64,000 nt of DNA from Podaxis mareebaensis (taxonomy: Eukaryota; Basidiomycota; Agaricomycetes; Agaricales; Agaricaceae), in the NCBI GenBank assembly GCA_018524725.1, contig JAEUWP010000500.1:186001-250000 (forward strand). Direction: 5' to 3'. Shown here piece after piece: positions 12,601-27,200 of the stretch; positions within the stretch are counted from its first letter, which is position 1, and every line of letters starts with the position of its first letter. The notes beneath the pieces were generated by a model. It was not told the origin of the DNA, ran no database searches, and was given only the letters and a program-made list of their open reading frames with translations. The translations under genes were made by a program, and so were the position numbers.

Positions 12601-15600
12601 CATATTTCTGAATAGGTCATACTTGACACGGGTGCTGGGGCGCTTGTCCTACTCCACCATTCCACTGGTGGATATGTAGTGAGCAAGCGGGTGATCTGAA
12701 CGATCAAACAATATGTGACTTGATGATCGTCTTGTGGCATGACTCCATTTTCTTATTCATATTCCCGATCCGTCCTTGTCTCTTGTCACACCATAAAATT
12801 GTCGTTATACGCGCCAGCACAGCAGTTAGAGTCAACAACAGGATTGTTTCTTTGACTCAGTCTCAGCTTGAGGTAGGTGAATACTCCTTCCTGGGATTAG
12901 CAGGCCCTACCAGGCCCGAAGGATGACATTTATTTGACTAGACTCGAGTGTTCATCATGACAGGGTGCCTTATTTTCTCCACATGAGACATGATGAACAG
13001 GTTATTGGTTACGTTTAGAGGCACAGTGACTATACTCGGCCATTCATTTATTTCGCTGTAGTAACCATGGGCGTTTACAGGGCCATTGTCCGTTGTCCAA
13101 ACGTCGATTGGCCTAGTAGGTCCGCCGAAGCACAAGACAAAGGCAATGACGAATGTGCATCAGCCTTTCTAATCTTGGCCTTATGATCAAACAGCCACCG
13201 TCTCATAACATGGCTTGGAGCCCATGTCATGATCGTCACCGTCCAATCTTTATGGTCTGATCAATCAAACAATCTACTAGAAGACCCGAGTCTCTAGCCC
13301 TGAGGACAACAATGTGTCAGCCATCAGCACTTTAAAACCCTCGAGACGGGCTACAGCCCGGCCGTCGCTATTGTTATTCAAATCCGATCCGGTATGATTT
13401 CCTATCAGGAATGCTCATAACCAAACTCATAATCTGCAAAATGCTTTTTCTGTTCGTGCAACCCCAGCTCGTTGACTGATGCGCTATCAACGCCAGCATC
13501 TAACGCTTTCAATCAAATTAGTTTTAACAACTGACTGATGCACTGATGAACCGCTTTCCGTTGACAAACTCGTCCATCTGCCCCTTCAGGTGAGTCACCC
13601 GACACAACTTGGATTCTAGACCCTAAGGATTAAGATTGATCAACATGGGATCCCTAGCTGACAAAATCTGTCACTGCCCCGTGCGATACGATAACATCAA
13701 CGACGATTGCCGGGCAGTTGTCCTACGGTCCCACAGGGTTCAAGTTTCGGGTTCCAAGTCTAATGGGGCACTCGGCCACTCGTCTAAGCCCGAGAAGCAA
13801 TGAAAGTTTCCGTCGGCTCATGCAATGTCGAAAGCTATTATGACAACCTCGAGCCTGAGTAGGTCATGCCTCGTGTTTATGACGATAACCTACGATCGAG
13901 TGAACAGCACCACATGGACTGAAGAGTTCTTTGCGCAGCAATAGTCCCCGGGCTCTGTTCATCGACAGGCTTCCTTGTTGTCGTATTAATCTTGGCCGAT
14001 TTGACTGCTTCAAGTGAATCCGCCTATGAATGAGCAATCCGGGTGCGTGTGAGAGTGGGATCAGATAAGTGAGACTTGGGGGTTACCGGTCACTGGGATA
14101 GTAACATAGCGCTTGATGGGGAGCAGGACCATGCCCTTCACGTTCCCGATGATCCATGGTGGACAAAGCAAGCGTGACTAAACTGGTTTCTTTGTTGTGG
14201 GTCTCTACATAACCAGAAACGGGTCCTTGCGTAGAAGGAATCAAACCATGGTGAGAAAGGTCTGACAGCTAACATACATGAGGTGAAAACCCTGCCTCCG
14301 GAAGGCGCTCGTTGCAAAAGCTAAGTTATCATATCAGAAGTCCGCAGTCGATATGAACATTGCTGACCAGCCTGGACCTGTGGCCGTGGTTCTATCGTTT
14401 AATTCCAAGTTGGAATGCTGTCTATCTATCAGCGCGATTATAAGATGCTTGGAATCAGTCTGCCGAGTGATGTGACGGGCAGGCCGTGATTCATAACTGC
14501 GATGACACACCGCCCAACGATGCCAATTCCTCTCGACTCTTTTGGCCGGAGGTCGAGACATGTTGTAGCTTTAAACCCCAACAGCTTCAACACCGTCACC
14601 GGCCGTAACCATGCTAGCAGTTGCACGAGGCATAACAGGAAAATATCACTAATATCACCGTGTACTGTACCCTGGAGTGTCGAATGCTATTTCCGTCCAC
14701 TGAAGGAGATCATCCACAGTTACGCCACATTCAAGAACTCGCCCAGAGAATGTGTCACCAGACTTGCACGTAAGAGGCAATAGCACCTGATAAGGCACTG
14801 AGAGCCAATCGCTCGTCCTCGGCATTCCAAGAAAATAGCTGAACCAAGGGAGAGAAAAACCTTGTCCGATCAAAGAACCATCTTGGGCGAAGAGAAGCGC
14901 ATTAGAATGACTGTCCCCACTTTTAGTGCCACAAAACTTTCTCAGAGCGGTATCTCAAGACCTGGAAAGAACATCGTCGACTCACAAATGGCAACTCGGT
15001 GGGGACTTTGCCAAGCTTCGAAGTCGGCGCGCGGGATAAGCCGAACTTGTTATCTATTCTCGAAGGTGTATGAGGTGTGTCTTTTAATATCATTAATTGG
15101 GACTATAGGCGGATGAGCGAAGGGATCAGAAAGAAGCAGCTTCTTTCGGGGTTACATACCCGAAATAAGATGACTCAAGCCAGACTCCAGGGTGTCGGTA
15201 TTGCCGCTGACTGAACAAGGCAAGGGTTAATTAAGATTCTTTCTGTCTGTCCACACGCCCTTGTAGTTAGAAACTTTGTCAGAACCTTTGTGGAGTATCG
15301 CTCGAGTTGGAGCATGGGTGCCGGAAAGCGAAAGGGACTGAGTCGGAACATGAGACATCCATCTACACTATGATTCAGGTTCGGTATGGGCGACGGGACA
15401 AAGCTGAGGAATGTACATACTCCATCATTCAAGGGGTTAACCGTGGAATTATGGCAGGACATTTGATCAACGGCCAAGCCATTTTCATATCGTGATCACC
15501 GTCGGATGCTGTGATGACGACACAACGACCTAAGCATATGGATTTTGTGAAAGCGCGGTTCATAGTCTAAAGCCACTTCCCCTCTATGCTCGTCTTCCGT

Positions 15601-17546
15601 GGTAGCAAAGGCGATTTGAAAGGAGCCTTGCAACGAGAACTGAATTAGCACACTCCACCATTACATCTATGATTTGGAATCACCAAGAATCCCAGTGGTG
15701 AAGCGAATAAGAACGAAGTAACGGCATGGATTGTTGAATTTTGGAGTTGAACGGGTTTTTTTTGGACCCTAGCCTACGACCCCAATTTCCGGTGTCGAAT
15801 TCCGCAAGTACCGCAATTTTCAAGACAAAGGAAGTGTAGGGACGGTAGGAGGCAGGCGTTGGCGTCAAGTGGATTGGCGACAAACAGTCTGGGAAACGGC
15901 ATAGGGCTATTGGCCAGAAAGGGACATAGTAGAGGCATATCCAGTCGTGGCACAGGCACTCAATGTCACGGAAATAGTAAGGTCGGTTCTGCGGCCAGAA
16001 GGTAGAGGATGGCGCCTAGGTCAATGGAAGTCTGTCTATCAGATGATTTTCATAAATGAGACATCAATGGGAGCCTTAAGAGTGGACTGCGGAAGTCTCA
16101 TCCTTTGCACCCCCATGCACGGATGGGCAATGAGAAGTATGCCGTTGTCACAGCAGTGTTCGGTTTCTCGGTAGACATGAGAACCAGCGGAGTAAAAACG
16201 GGCAGTCATATATGACAGGAGTGACCCATTTGAGCGAGATTTGTTCACGGAGGCGGAATTGCGCCAATGACAAGTCCGCAGGCGAAGATATGACTCGACC
16301 CCCCTTGGGAATTGTTGCGAGCCTGCGGCCAAAACATTGCTAGGTATACGTCACTTGAGCAGAGCATCTTGACTCACAAGGCCGAATTTGTAAATTCTGG
16401 AACGACCCGTCGGATTCATCCACGGAAACAATGCTGATAACCGACGAAGGCATTCCCATCTACCTTTCCACGGTCTCCCGACATAGATATGGAGATGAAA
16501 GCAGTCAAGTGGATCCGTCGTGGATAACGTGATATTAGTTCTGCTGACGAGGAGGAGCCACGTATCTTGAAGCGCATATCATGGCGCAGGCCTCAGAGAT
16601 GTGCGGAAGGCAGGAGGCCCTCTTAAGGCTTGGTTTGTTGTAATGGTGTTGACCAAGAAGGGACCATAGGATCTGGCAGCCATAAAGGGATTGTGGATGT
16701 CGCCCCGGCTAAGTGAGCCAGCTGACTGCCATCGAGAAACATAGAAAATGGAAGTATGGTCTCTTAGAAGCGTATAAGCTCGGAGCCATGATCCCGAGCT
16801 GGAAGAGTACCTTTCAAGGCTCAATGTTAATCACCCTCTATGCTCCTACTTCATCCAGGACAGTAACGAGGATCTCCGTGCCAAAGACGAGAGCAGGCAT
16901 AATTTCAGAGTCGCGTAAAAGCCAAAAGAAGGATGGTCGGTCTGCGAATATGAAGTATATCTGATTAGGGTCCTGTCACACTTTTGATCTCGTGAGCGCA
17001 AATCAACAAGACACGGAAAGGTGGTATATCACGATATAAACACGGTGGCTATATGCATTCTGCCATATATTGAGGGGAACCTACAACAATCCTTCCTTGT
17101 CAAATGTTCGTCGGAGTGGGGCAGCTGCTTGTTCCTAGGTGAGTTGTGTGTCGCACCAGGTTGTAGGTCGCAGTTGTTGACTAGCTGGCGCAGGAGAGTT
17201 TCAGAGGCGCACAAGGGGGGCAAATAGCAATTAGAGACATTCCAGGTGTCAACCGTCGTATTTATGGGCTGTAGGAAGCAAGAGAAAGCGTTGGGTCAGG
17301 GGAAGGTGATTACATAAGACATTGAGGTGACCACGTGCAAATTTTAGAGAAATGGATCCGTCAAAAGTTTGCATGGAACTTAGGGGCTGAAACCAGAGCT
17401 TCCTCTCACCCACCCCTAATCCTCGCTCTCTTCTTAAACTCTTCTCTCCGCCCCTGGCACACTGATTCTCTGGTCATTGCACCAGTGTACACTCCCGTAT
17501 ATCGTACTGACTTATCTGCCACTTACACCCGCTCCACCTCATCCCA
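6605..17546. other. 11-kb gene desert between two paralogous zinc-finger genes
   Basis: No protein-coding gene, tRNA or recognisable transposon can be supported. The first 500 bases upstream of 6604 are pyrimidine-rich on the minus strand and probably hold the promoter and 5' leader of the zinc-finger gene. From about 8.3 kb to 17.2 kb open frames rarely exceed 100 codons, and no frames join across splice signals into a conserved protein. An ATG followed by a short open run and a GT donor at 8346-8418 resembles a first exon, but I found no continuation. Just before 17547 two CCCCT (STRE-like) motifs lie at 17413 and 17451. The region may be decayed transposon or centromere-distant repeat DNA, but I see no terminal repeats to prove it. 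Confidence 0.5.
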
Positions 17547-18746
17547 ATGGACCCCTCACACAACTCGGAACACCAAATGGAGAGCGGTGTGCCTCAGAAT
17601 ATACAAGAGACATCACATCAACTTGACGAAAAGGTGTGTGTGGCCTCTCTCGCCTCTTGTCGAGATGCTGTCATGACTTACCTGCTCCGCACATTTTAGG
17701 CATCGAACACTGGTGGCCCAGACGCCATCTCTGCCGAAAAACATACCGACGAAGCGGACGACTCCCCTCGACCTCGAACACGTTCGCAAACAGGCAGCAC
17801 TACTAAACGCCGTCTCCTTGATGAGCCGCACTCATCTTCATCCCAGAAACTTGGCACGTCTCGCAAGAAACCGAGGGCCGCGTCTAAAAAGTCCTCCTCA
17901 CCAACGGACGCTGAAAGTAACGAGGGAAATAGAACGGAGTCTCCTATGACCGATTCCAAGGACGTCTCGCAGTCAACAACGCGCAGTTCTTCTCCGTTCA
18001 GCTCAACGCCGCCCTTGACCTTCCTTGAAAGTTCAGCGTCCCCCGGTTATGCTCCAGAGCGACGTGGCCCGCGGTCGCGCGCTACATTACCCATTCCCGT
18101 GCCCAACTTGACCAAGAAGAGTAGAGGCCGCCGTGTCCCAACGCAAGAGGCCGCCGAAGTGCAAGGTGATCCAAAGGACAAGAGAATGTATGTTTGCAAG
18201 GTCGAGGGCTGCGGGAAATGTTTCCACCGAGGCGAACACCTAAAGCGCCATATACGGTCCATTCACACTCACGAAAAGCGTAAGTGGCGTCTTCGCCGAA
18301 AAGCAGATTCCCGAGCTAATGTTTTCCGTCAACTAGCTTTCAAATGCACACATCCATCCTGCGGCAAATTCTTCAACCGACATGATAATCTACTACAGCA
18401 TCTCAAAGTTCACAAACAAAACCACCGCGAAGAGAACGGCAATCCTCGTCCCATACTCAAGTTATCCCCGCCATCACCCTCTCCCTCACCCGAACCGGAA
18501 CCAGCTACGGACCACGAAGCTGATTCCTCTGCATCGGAGTCGGAGCCGGAGGCACCCATGGCCACAGCGCAAACGAAGCCTACGTTCCCCATTACTCCTG
18601 TTTCCTATAATCCCTATGTATCTTCAACGCGCTTCGACGTTTCTTGCGAGTCCTACGCTACCAATATGGCCGTCTCCTCTCTTCGCACCGAACTAGCGCC
18701 GCATTCGCCACCGACGTCCCGTGTAGGAAGACTCCCTGTAGACTGA
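17547..18746 (+). CDS. Two-finger C2H2 transcription factor (Msn2-like), paralog 2
   Basis: Predicted nuclear DNA-binding protein of 358 residues in three exons: 17547-17633, 17700-18279 and 18337-18746. The N-terminal half is Ser/Thr/Lys-rich. The motif KKSRGRRVPT, identical to that in the gene at 4288-6604, leads into finger 1 (CKVEGCGKCFHRGEHLKRH). A 57-nt intron follows, at the same place as in paralog 1 (after HEK or YEK, splitting the linker proline codon), and finger 2 is CTHPSCGKFFNRHDNLLQH. Shared intron position, linker and basic motif show common ancestry of the two genes. This copy carries its fingers centrally, with an acidic and Pro-rich tail of about 120 residues (SPSPEPEPATD) that could activate transcription. 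Family knowledge suggests stress or nutrient-responsive regulation; the targets are unknown. The start is the first ATG in frame with exon 2. Confidence 0.88.
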
Positions 18747-20965
<2,219 letters not shown>

Positions 20966-21682
20966 AGAGAAGAGTGACAGAATGCATCAAAATAGGTGAT
21001 ACCCTAATACTACGTGCATAGTAGCATATACCATTGCTCGCTTTCAACAGCGAGAATTTTCTTGGCAACTTCTAGAGAGGGATGGAAGGCGTGATCCGTT
21101 ATATTGCATGTCCTAATGCTAATGTCCACGGCACAGCTTGGGGGAATGGAAGGGAGAGAGAAAAATAGAAAGTGAGAGAAGGCTGTCAATCCTATGACCC
21201 CCAAAACCCAGACCGCGCTCGGCACAGTCACCGTATTATTTAGATGTCAGATACACTGTAACGATATAGCGTCGTCAGCATCTGAAACATGAGTGACAGC
21301 TTCTAGAGGGCCCAAACACACCTAATAATATCCCAGCTAACAGCCCTGAGGAGAGACGAAGATAATAGAGGGGTAAGCAAATTACAAACATGACAGACAA
21401 TACTACTAAGCCCGTTTTGCAATGTTATCAATAACCGTAAAAAAAGAAGGGAAAGCACCGCGGGAAGTGCAAGCGTAAAATTTTTTCAAAGAATGATCAA
21501 ATATAGACAATGGAAGGTCTTGGAGCAATAGGCGAACCAGTGTGAAAGCATAAATCGATAGCGATATAATTGAGAATGAGCGAGCTGGAGAAAGATTAGA
21601 TATTGAAGCTTTGATCACTTATGCGTGTATCTGTGTGATCTAGAGTCAATAGTCCTCGGAAGTAGGTGGCACGGAGGAATGG
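20966..21682. other. Intergenic between convergent genes
   Basis: About 700 bases between the adenosine kinase stop and the stop of the minus-strand C2H2 gene. It should hold both 3' UTRs and terminators. No gene is visible. Confidence 0.5.
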
Positions 21683-23742
21683 TCATGGCGGTGGCGTTGC
21701 GAGTGACTCCTGTGATATTAGGAATGAGACCCCATTACTTAGCCCGTGGCTTAAGAACGACAAATGGACCAATGTGTTACCTGGGTTAAGAGCTCCGCTG
21801 AGGGGATGAAACAATTGAAAACGATTTAGAGAAGGAACCCCAGGGGCACGGAGGGACCACTCACCCGGATGAAGCATGTGTTCTCCATCTTCGTTGATGA
21901 TATGATGATGTTCTAATGGGGACGGCGACCGATCCAGTGAGGGAGGTCCATACTCATCATCATGATGGCCATGCAGCTCATTAATCCCATTCACCTTCAC
22001 CTTTCCTAGCCCTCCATCCTCTCCAACGACGTATGCCTTGAGGTTACTGCTTCCGTCCATATCCGAGGTACGAACACTAACACCCTCGTCTCCACCATGG
22101 CTTCGATCGTGATCCCCCAAAGGAGGAGAATCACAGTCCCTCTGAACCTCATTTCCCGGGCCATGGTGCGCGTCCGGAAGACCGGTAGGAGCATGGCCGT
22201 GTCGAGCATGAACGCCTTTATCATGACCATTCACTCGAGTTGAAGATGATATCTCGCTGAGGAATGGTGACCCATCCTGATCGGCGGTACTGCTCGCACG
22301 AATGCCGATACCCAAACCCACACCCACATGGTCATGTGTGCCTGCCGTATTTTCTGCCTCCACCTGTTGTTGTTGAACGGACTTTAATACTGCGTCCATT
22401 GCCGCTTTGACTTCTTCCGCGGTGATACCTGTGGCAGGATCGATGCAGGCCTCAATGTCAGGGATATTGCCAGTTTCTGGCTCTGGTTCTGGGGACGAAG
22501 GTAACAGTTCGTCAACCTCGGCTTCAGATTCAGTGTCGGACTCGAAACTTGACGTGGACCGCGGATGAGGCTCAGTGGATGCTATTGGCGGTGGGGGTGG
22601 CGGTGAAGGCGTGGATGTGAAAGAAGTCTCCCTAGTCGAGGAGTTTCCACTATCATTGCTGATTCCTGTTGGGCATGCGTCCTGTCCTTGTTTGTGGCCA
22701 TGATCCGGATTGGGTGGTCTATGTGACAAGGGTGCGGGGTGCAACGGAGCAAGCAATGGTGAAACCATATCAGAGGCAGAGGGGTACCTATAATGGGGTA
22801 CATAATGGCCATCACTTGGTACGGGTGGAGGAGGTGGAGGTGGTGGGGCTGGATAGCCGTTATGTGGATTGCTTTGCCCAGATGGTGGGTATGTCCAATT
22901 GGCCGGATGTAGACGCGGTGTAGAGATAGGCGAGGCTAATATTGCATTGAGCGAGGAGGAGTGTGTTTGCGGCCGGGAGGATAATGCTGACTGTGATGCT
23001 GGAGGTGGTGTATATGCTAACAGAGCCATTAAACCAGAGCACAAAACGTGGGCGGACTGACGTACGAGTGGACATGGCAGTATGTTGTCTGTAATATCTC
23101 GAGGGTCCAGTTGTCTCCAACGGAGGGAGTTCGCGGTCTTTCCTCTCCCTTTCTCTTCGCTCTTTCTCCTTCTCTTGCGAGGGCCTAGGGGACAGACTAC
23201 GCGAACTTCGACTTCGTGTCGATAGACTCGAGGAAGTGCTGGTCGCTTTGGACTCTCCTAACGTAGTGCCGGACTCTTCAATGAACGCATTGCTGTTGCG
23301 CGAAAGTGCACGGACAACATGATGCCTAATGAACATACACATGAGCATGAGCAATCCACAACCTTTCTTCCTCCTAATCAATCCCCCTACCTCGATTTCT
23401 GATGTCTTCTCAGAGCATCCGTCTACAAAACAGGTTGAGCCCAACCGTAAAACGTTGAGGATAGAAACGCACTCTAGTGAAACTGGCATCACATTCCTGG
23501 CACGTACTGCGCACACCAAAGAACAACACATGAGCAAAAAGCGGCTCAGAACAGGGGGAAAGAGAAACACACAAGCTTGGCATTGAATGCGTCTTCGTCG
23601 TCCGCTGGTGTCGTTTCAGATCCGCTTCCCGTACAAACTTCTTTCCACACCCGTTAATCTTACAAGGCCACAATGGCGCAACATAAGCCTCAGTCTTCCC
23701 CCCCGCTCGCCTCCGGGAAGTAGGAATCTCCGCATTATGCAT
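21683..23742 (-). CDS. C2H2 zinc-finger protein with N-terminal fingers and long disordered tail
   Basis: Predicted nuclear transcription factor of 563 residues. The model has seven exons: 23742-23573, 23506-23473, 23422-23391, 23325-23066, 23016-21865, 21797-21781 and 21709-21683. Finger 1 is CKINGCGKKFVREADLKRHQRTTKTH. Finger 2 is rebuilt by splicing three exons (CQECDASFTR joined to TDALRRH), ending QKSR. The remainder is disordered: Ser/Arg- and Glu-rich, then a run of prolines, a Glu/Asp-rich region near the middle, and His-rich parts. All six introns (49-67 nt) have GT-AG borders and keep the frame. Exons of 34, 32 and 17 nt make this gene easy to mis-predict. The fingers are unlike those of the two Msn2-like genes, so it is not a third copy of them. 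Target genes are unknown. Confidence 0.82.
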
Positions 23743-24263
23743 CCTCCCACTAGTCTATAGGTGTAAAGCGGGGTGAGAAAGGGATGAATTCTTCGGGTTA
23801 ATAGGCCAATATATGGCTGACCACCGGTGCACTCACTTGGTCGTCAGCTTTGACCATTCTGGGTCCCTATTCCCTGTTTCTAATATCCTGCAACCCTCCG
23901 TCACTTCCAAGCGCACGTGTAGTCCAAAGAGCCACCAAGTTATGCCGCGATAGTGTTGGGTGGGAATGAGATGTAAGCCTGTCAGTGGCGAAAGGACCCT
24001 AGTCGCGTATTGTCACTCGTTCCAACAACCCCAACTCTCCTTAAACTCAGGTTCCCTCTCGGCCCGCATCTCCGGTCCGCAGCTTTCCCTCGTTAAAATC
24101 ACTCAGGCTGAGTGCACTGAATGTACCTCGTTCATTAAATGCCCACAATTACACTGCGTACATGTTTGTATGGTATCTAGAATAATTGCAATTTGTAAAT
24201 ATGCCCCCAAGGTATCCCATAAATCATGTCTCCACTTTCTTCCCAACATCAAATTGCCATCGA
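23743..24263. other. Intergenic upstream of the C2H2 gene
   Basis: Promoter of the minus-strand C2H2 gene and 3' UTR of the minus-strand dynactin gene, which lies in tandem with it. I see no separate gene. Confidence 0.5.
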
Positions 24264-27200
24264 TCACAGCCTTTCACTCAACGCACTCGCCTTCTCCAGC
24301 AGTCCCTGCACCCTCCGTCCCAGCCTCTCAGCCTGTAATTTCCTCTCCAAAACCTGTGCCGCAGGTGTCTTCTTCTTGGGCATCCAGCCCCTTCCACCTG
24401 CACTCCTCGACTCAGCCCGCTTTGCGTTTAACGCCGATAGATCAACAACTCTCGGCGACGATGAGAACCGGATAACATCCCGATACAGTATCTTCGTTTC
24501 GGTCGCAAGCGATCGCAACGTTGGCGGTGTCCTTGTCACGTCTTCATCCGAATCGCCCTCCGTGTCCGTATCCGACATTCCCGACGGAACCAGAGGCGGT
24601 GTGGGTGGTCGATGTGCAGGGACGGTCAGAGGAGGCAGGGCTTCAATCTCGCGAAGGAGATCCTGACCTTTGAGATAGGAATTCTCGGTTCGGAGGAAAC
24701 GGACGGTTCCACGGAGCGCCTCGATCTAGAAAGCCACTGTTCAGTTTGCGGTTCCCTCGCCTCAGAAGAAAACGACAATCCGGGCTTGTACCTGTTCCAA
24801 TAGATACGATGTCTCCAAACTCCCCTCGATCGCCACGTTCTCCGTCTCAATGGGTTGTATACCAGGCGCTGGGTTCAGTTCGTCGGTCACACTCGGTCTC
24901 GAAGAGAGTAACAAGAAGACTCGAACCTTGTTTTTCTTGTCCGGCGGTCAGCGCCTTCAGTTTGGCATTATCCTGCTCCAAAACATCCAAATCTGCCTGC
25001 AAGTGTTCCATAGCTTCTTCATAATCCCGCTTCTGCTTCTTGGCGTCTAACAACTCATTCTCCAAATTTGCGATCGCCTCTGCCTGCTTCTTGGCCGCCT
25101 CCATCCGTCGCTCCATCCACTCAATCTTCACAGAAGCCTCTTGGATACTCTGGTCTTTACTTTTCAGTGTCCGCATCAAACCTTGCATCTCGTCATTCAA
25201 CTTCGCTACTTTCCGCTCGGCTTCGACATTAACTTCCAGAGCCGCCTTGATCTCTTCTATGCGAACGACCCAGGGTGGCGTTCCCGTGACTATGAAATGG
25301 AATGAATAAGTGAGAGGAGGGAAAGGTGGCGCAAATTCTCACTTTTGATCACATTCTCGTTTTCTAGAACCAGCGGAAGGAGCTTCGTGCCTTCTTCCAC
25401 AAGCTGTGAGATAGCGGTGCCTACAGCATCCCAAGTCGATTCGCCTGGCTTCAAATCCTTGGCTACTGTACTCGTTGCTGTGTTCTTCACGAACCCGAGA
25501 ATAGTAGTTAACTGGAAAGAAGATTTGGAGTTACGCGCGTCGTTGGTGTGACTCATGATCAGTTGAGCGAGCTGGAAAGGTGCGAAAATCAATTGTATTG
25601 TTCTTCTTTGAAATAATAGGAACGTACCGAGATGCCAAAGTTAACCAACTCGGCGACGGGGTTACTTAATGCTTTGAGCTGGGGAATAATGGAAGCCTTC
25701 AAAGCCGCAGACTCTTGTGTCAGGTCGTCCAAACGTTTGGTCAATTTCCTATCGCAAAGCTCAGCACCGCGTAATTACGAGAGTGAGAGACGACACCCAC
25801 TTGGACAAAACCTTGGCACTTTTACACTGGTCCAATAGCTTCTGTAAAGGCTCGAGCAACTCCGTTTCAACATCATATCCACCCAAGTCAAGGACAACGT
25901 CTACAGAGCCCTCTAAGAACCCAGCTCCTATACACCATGACAACAAACTCACCTTCATCTTCCATGATAGTCGCAACGCAGGTTTTTGTAAGCGCTACCG
26001 AAGCCGAAAACATATCCAAATCCAAATCAAACGAAACGGCATACCCCAACTCGCGTTCCGCAAGATCATGTTCAAAGCCCTCGAAATACGTCTCTGCGAG
26101 GTGATCAAACTGCGCTTGAATCCTATCGCAACCGCCACTTATTCAGCAACCTATAGTCAAAAAAGGGAAGGCAAGAAAACGTACTTGGCAACATCACTAA
26201 CGCACTCCATCTCCCTAAACTCATCCCTCCTCAACAAATCCACGTGCATATCAATCCTCTTCTCAAGCGGGGCGATTTCTGGATAGATCCTTCCAACATT
26301 CAAGAACGTTTCCACATCGCAGTGTTTCAAAATTGTAGCAAACCGCTTGCATAGTGTCGACAATCCTGCAATGCGCCCGCGCATTTCGCAGATCCCGACA
26401 AGGACTTCGGATACAGGGCCTGGGCCGTTGAGGGACTCGGGCATGTTGTGCTTTTGTGCGACGACGGTGTTGATGAGGTCCATTTTGTAGGAGAGCCGGA
26501 GGAAGAAGAGGTAGCAGGATGTGGCGTCCCAGTCGGATTGGACGTAAAGTTGGGGCAGGTAGGGCTAATTGAGGGTCACGTTTAGTTTGATAGGTTGGAG
26601 AGCAGGGGGTACGCACCTGAACAATGGCCAACAACTCTTTTGCTTCCTTTGCTTCCAACTTCTTGATCTCGAGGTCAATGTTCCTGGCCTGGTTCTTTGC
26701 AGCTGAAGATTGAAGTTTCATGTTCAGAGAGATCATGGCTGCTGCTTGAGACGCAGCAGTAGCAGACTCATTTTGCGCGGTTTGAGTTTGTGTGCGAAGA
26801 GTGTCGAGTTCACTATGTCATCGTTAGGTCAAGAGTTAGAAGCCAAAGTGCGAAGATCGTACGTCTGAAGTTGCAAGACGAGTTCTCGGAACTGGGTGAC
26901 AGTTCCTTCAAGGTCTTGGTAAGCATCTTCGAGGGAAGCGATCTTGGCCAAATGTTCGCGAATCTGAGTATCCCTTTGCTCTGTGCCAAAGAAATAAGAT
27001 GTCCTCAACGAGTAGAAGGCATCAAGACGTACCAATGTCTTCATACAGCTGTTTTTCAGTCTCGATGTGATTTTCTTCCAGTTCATCATTGAGCTCCTTC
27101 AGAGCTTCGAGGTCCTCGATTGTGATCCGCATTTCTTCGATTTTCTGAAAGAGGTGTGTTCAGGTTTGAGAGAGCAGAGTATGTATCGCGCTCACCTCTC

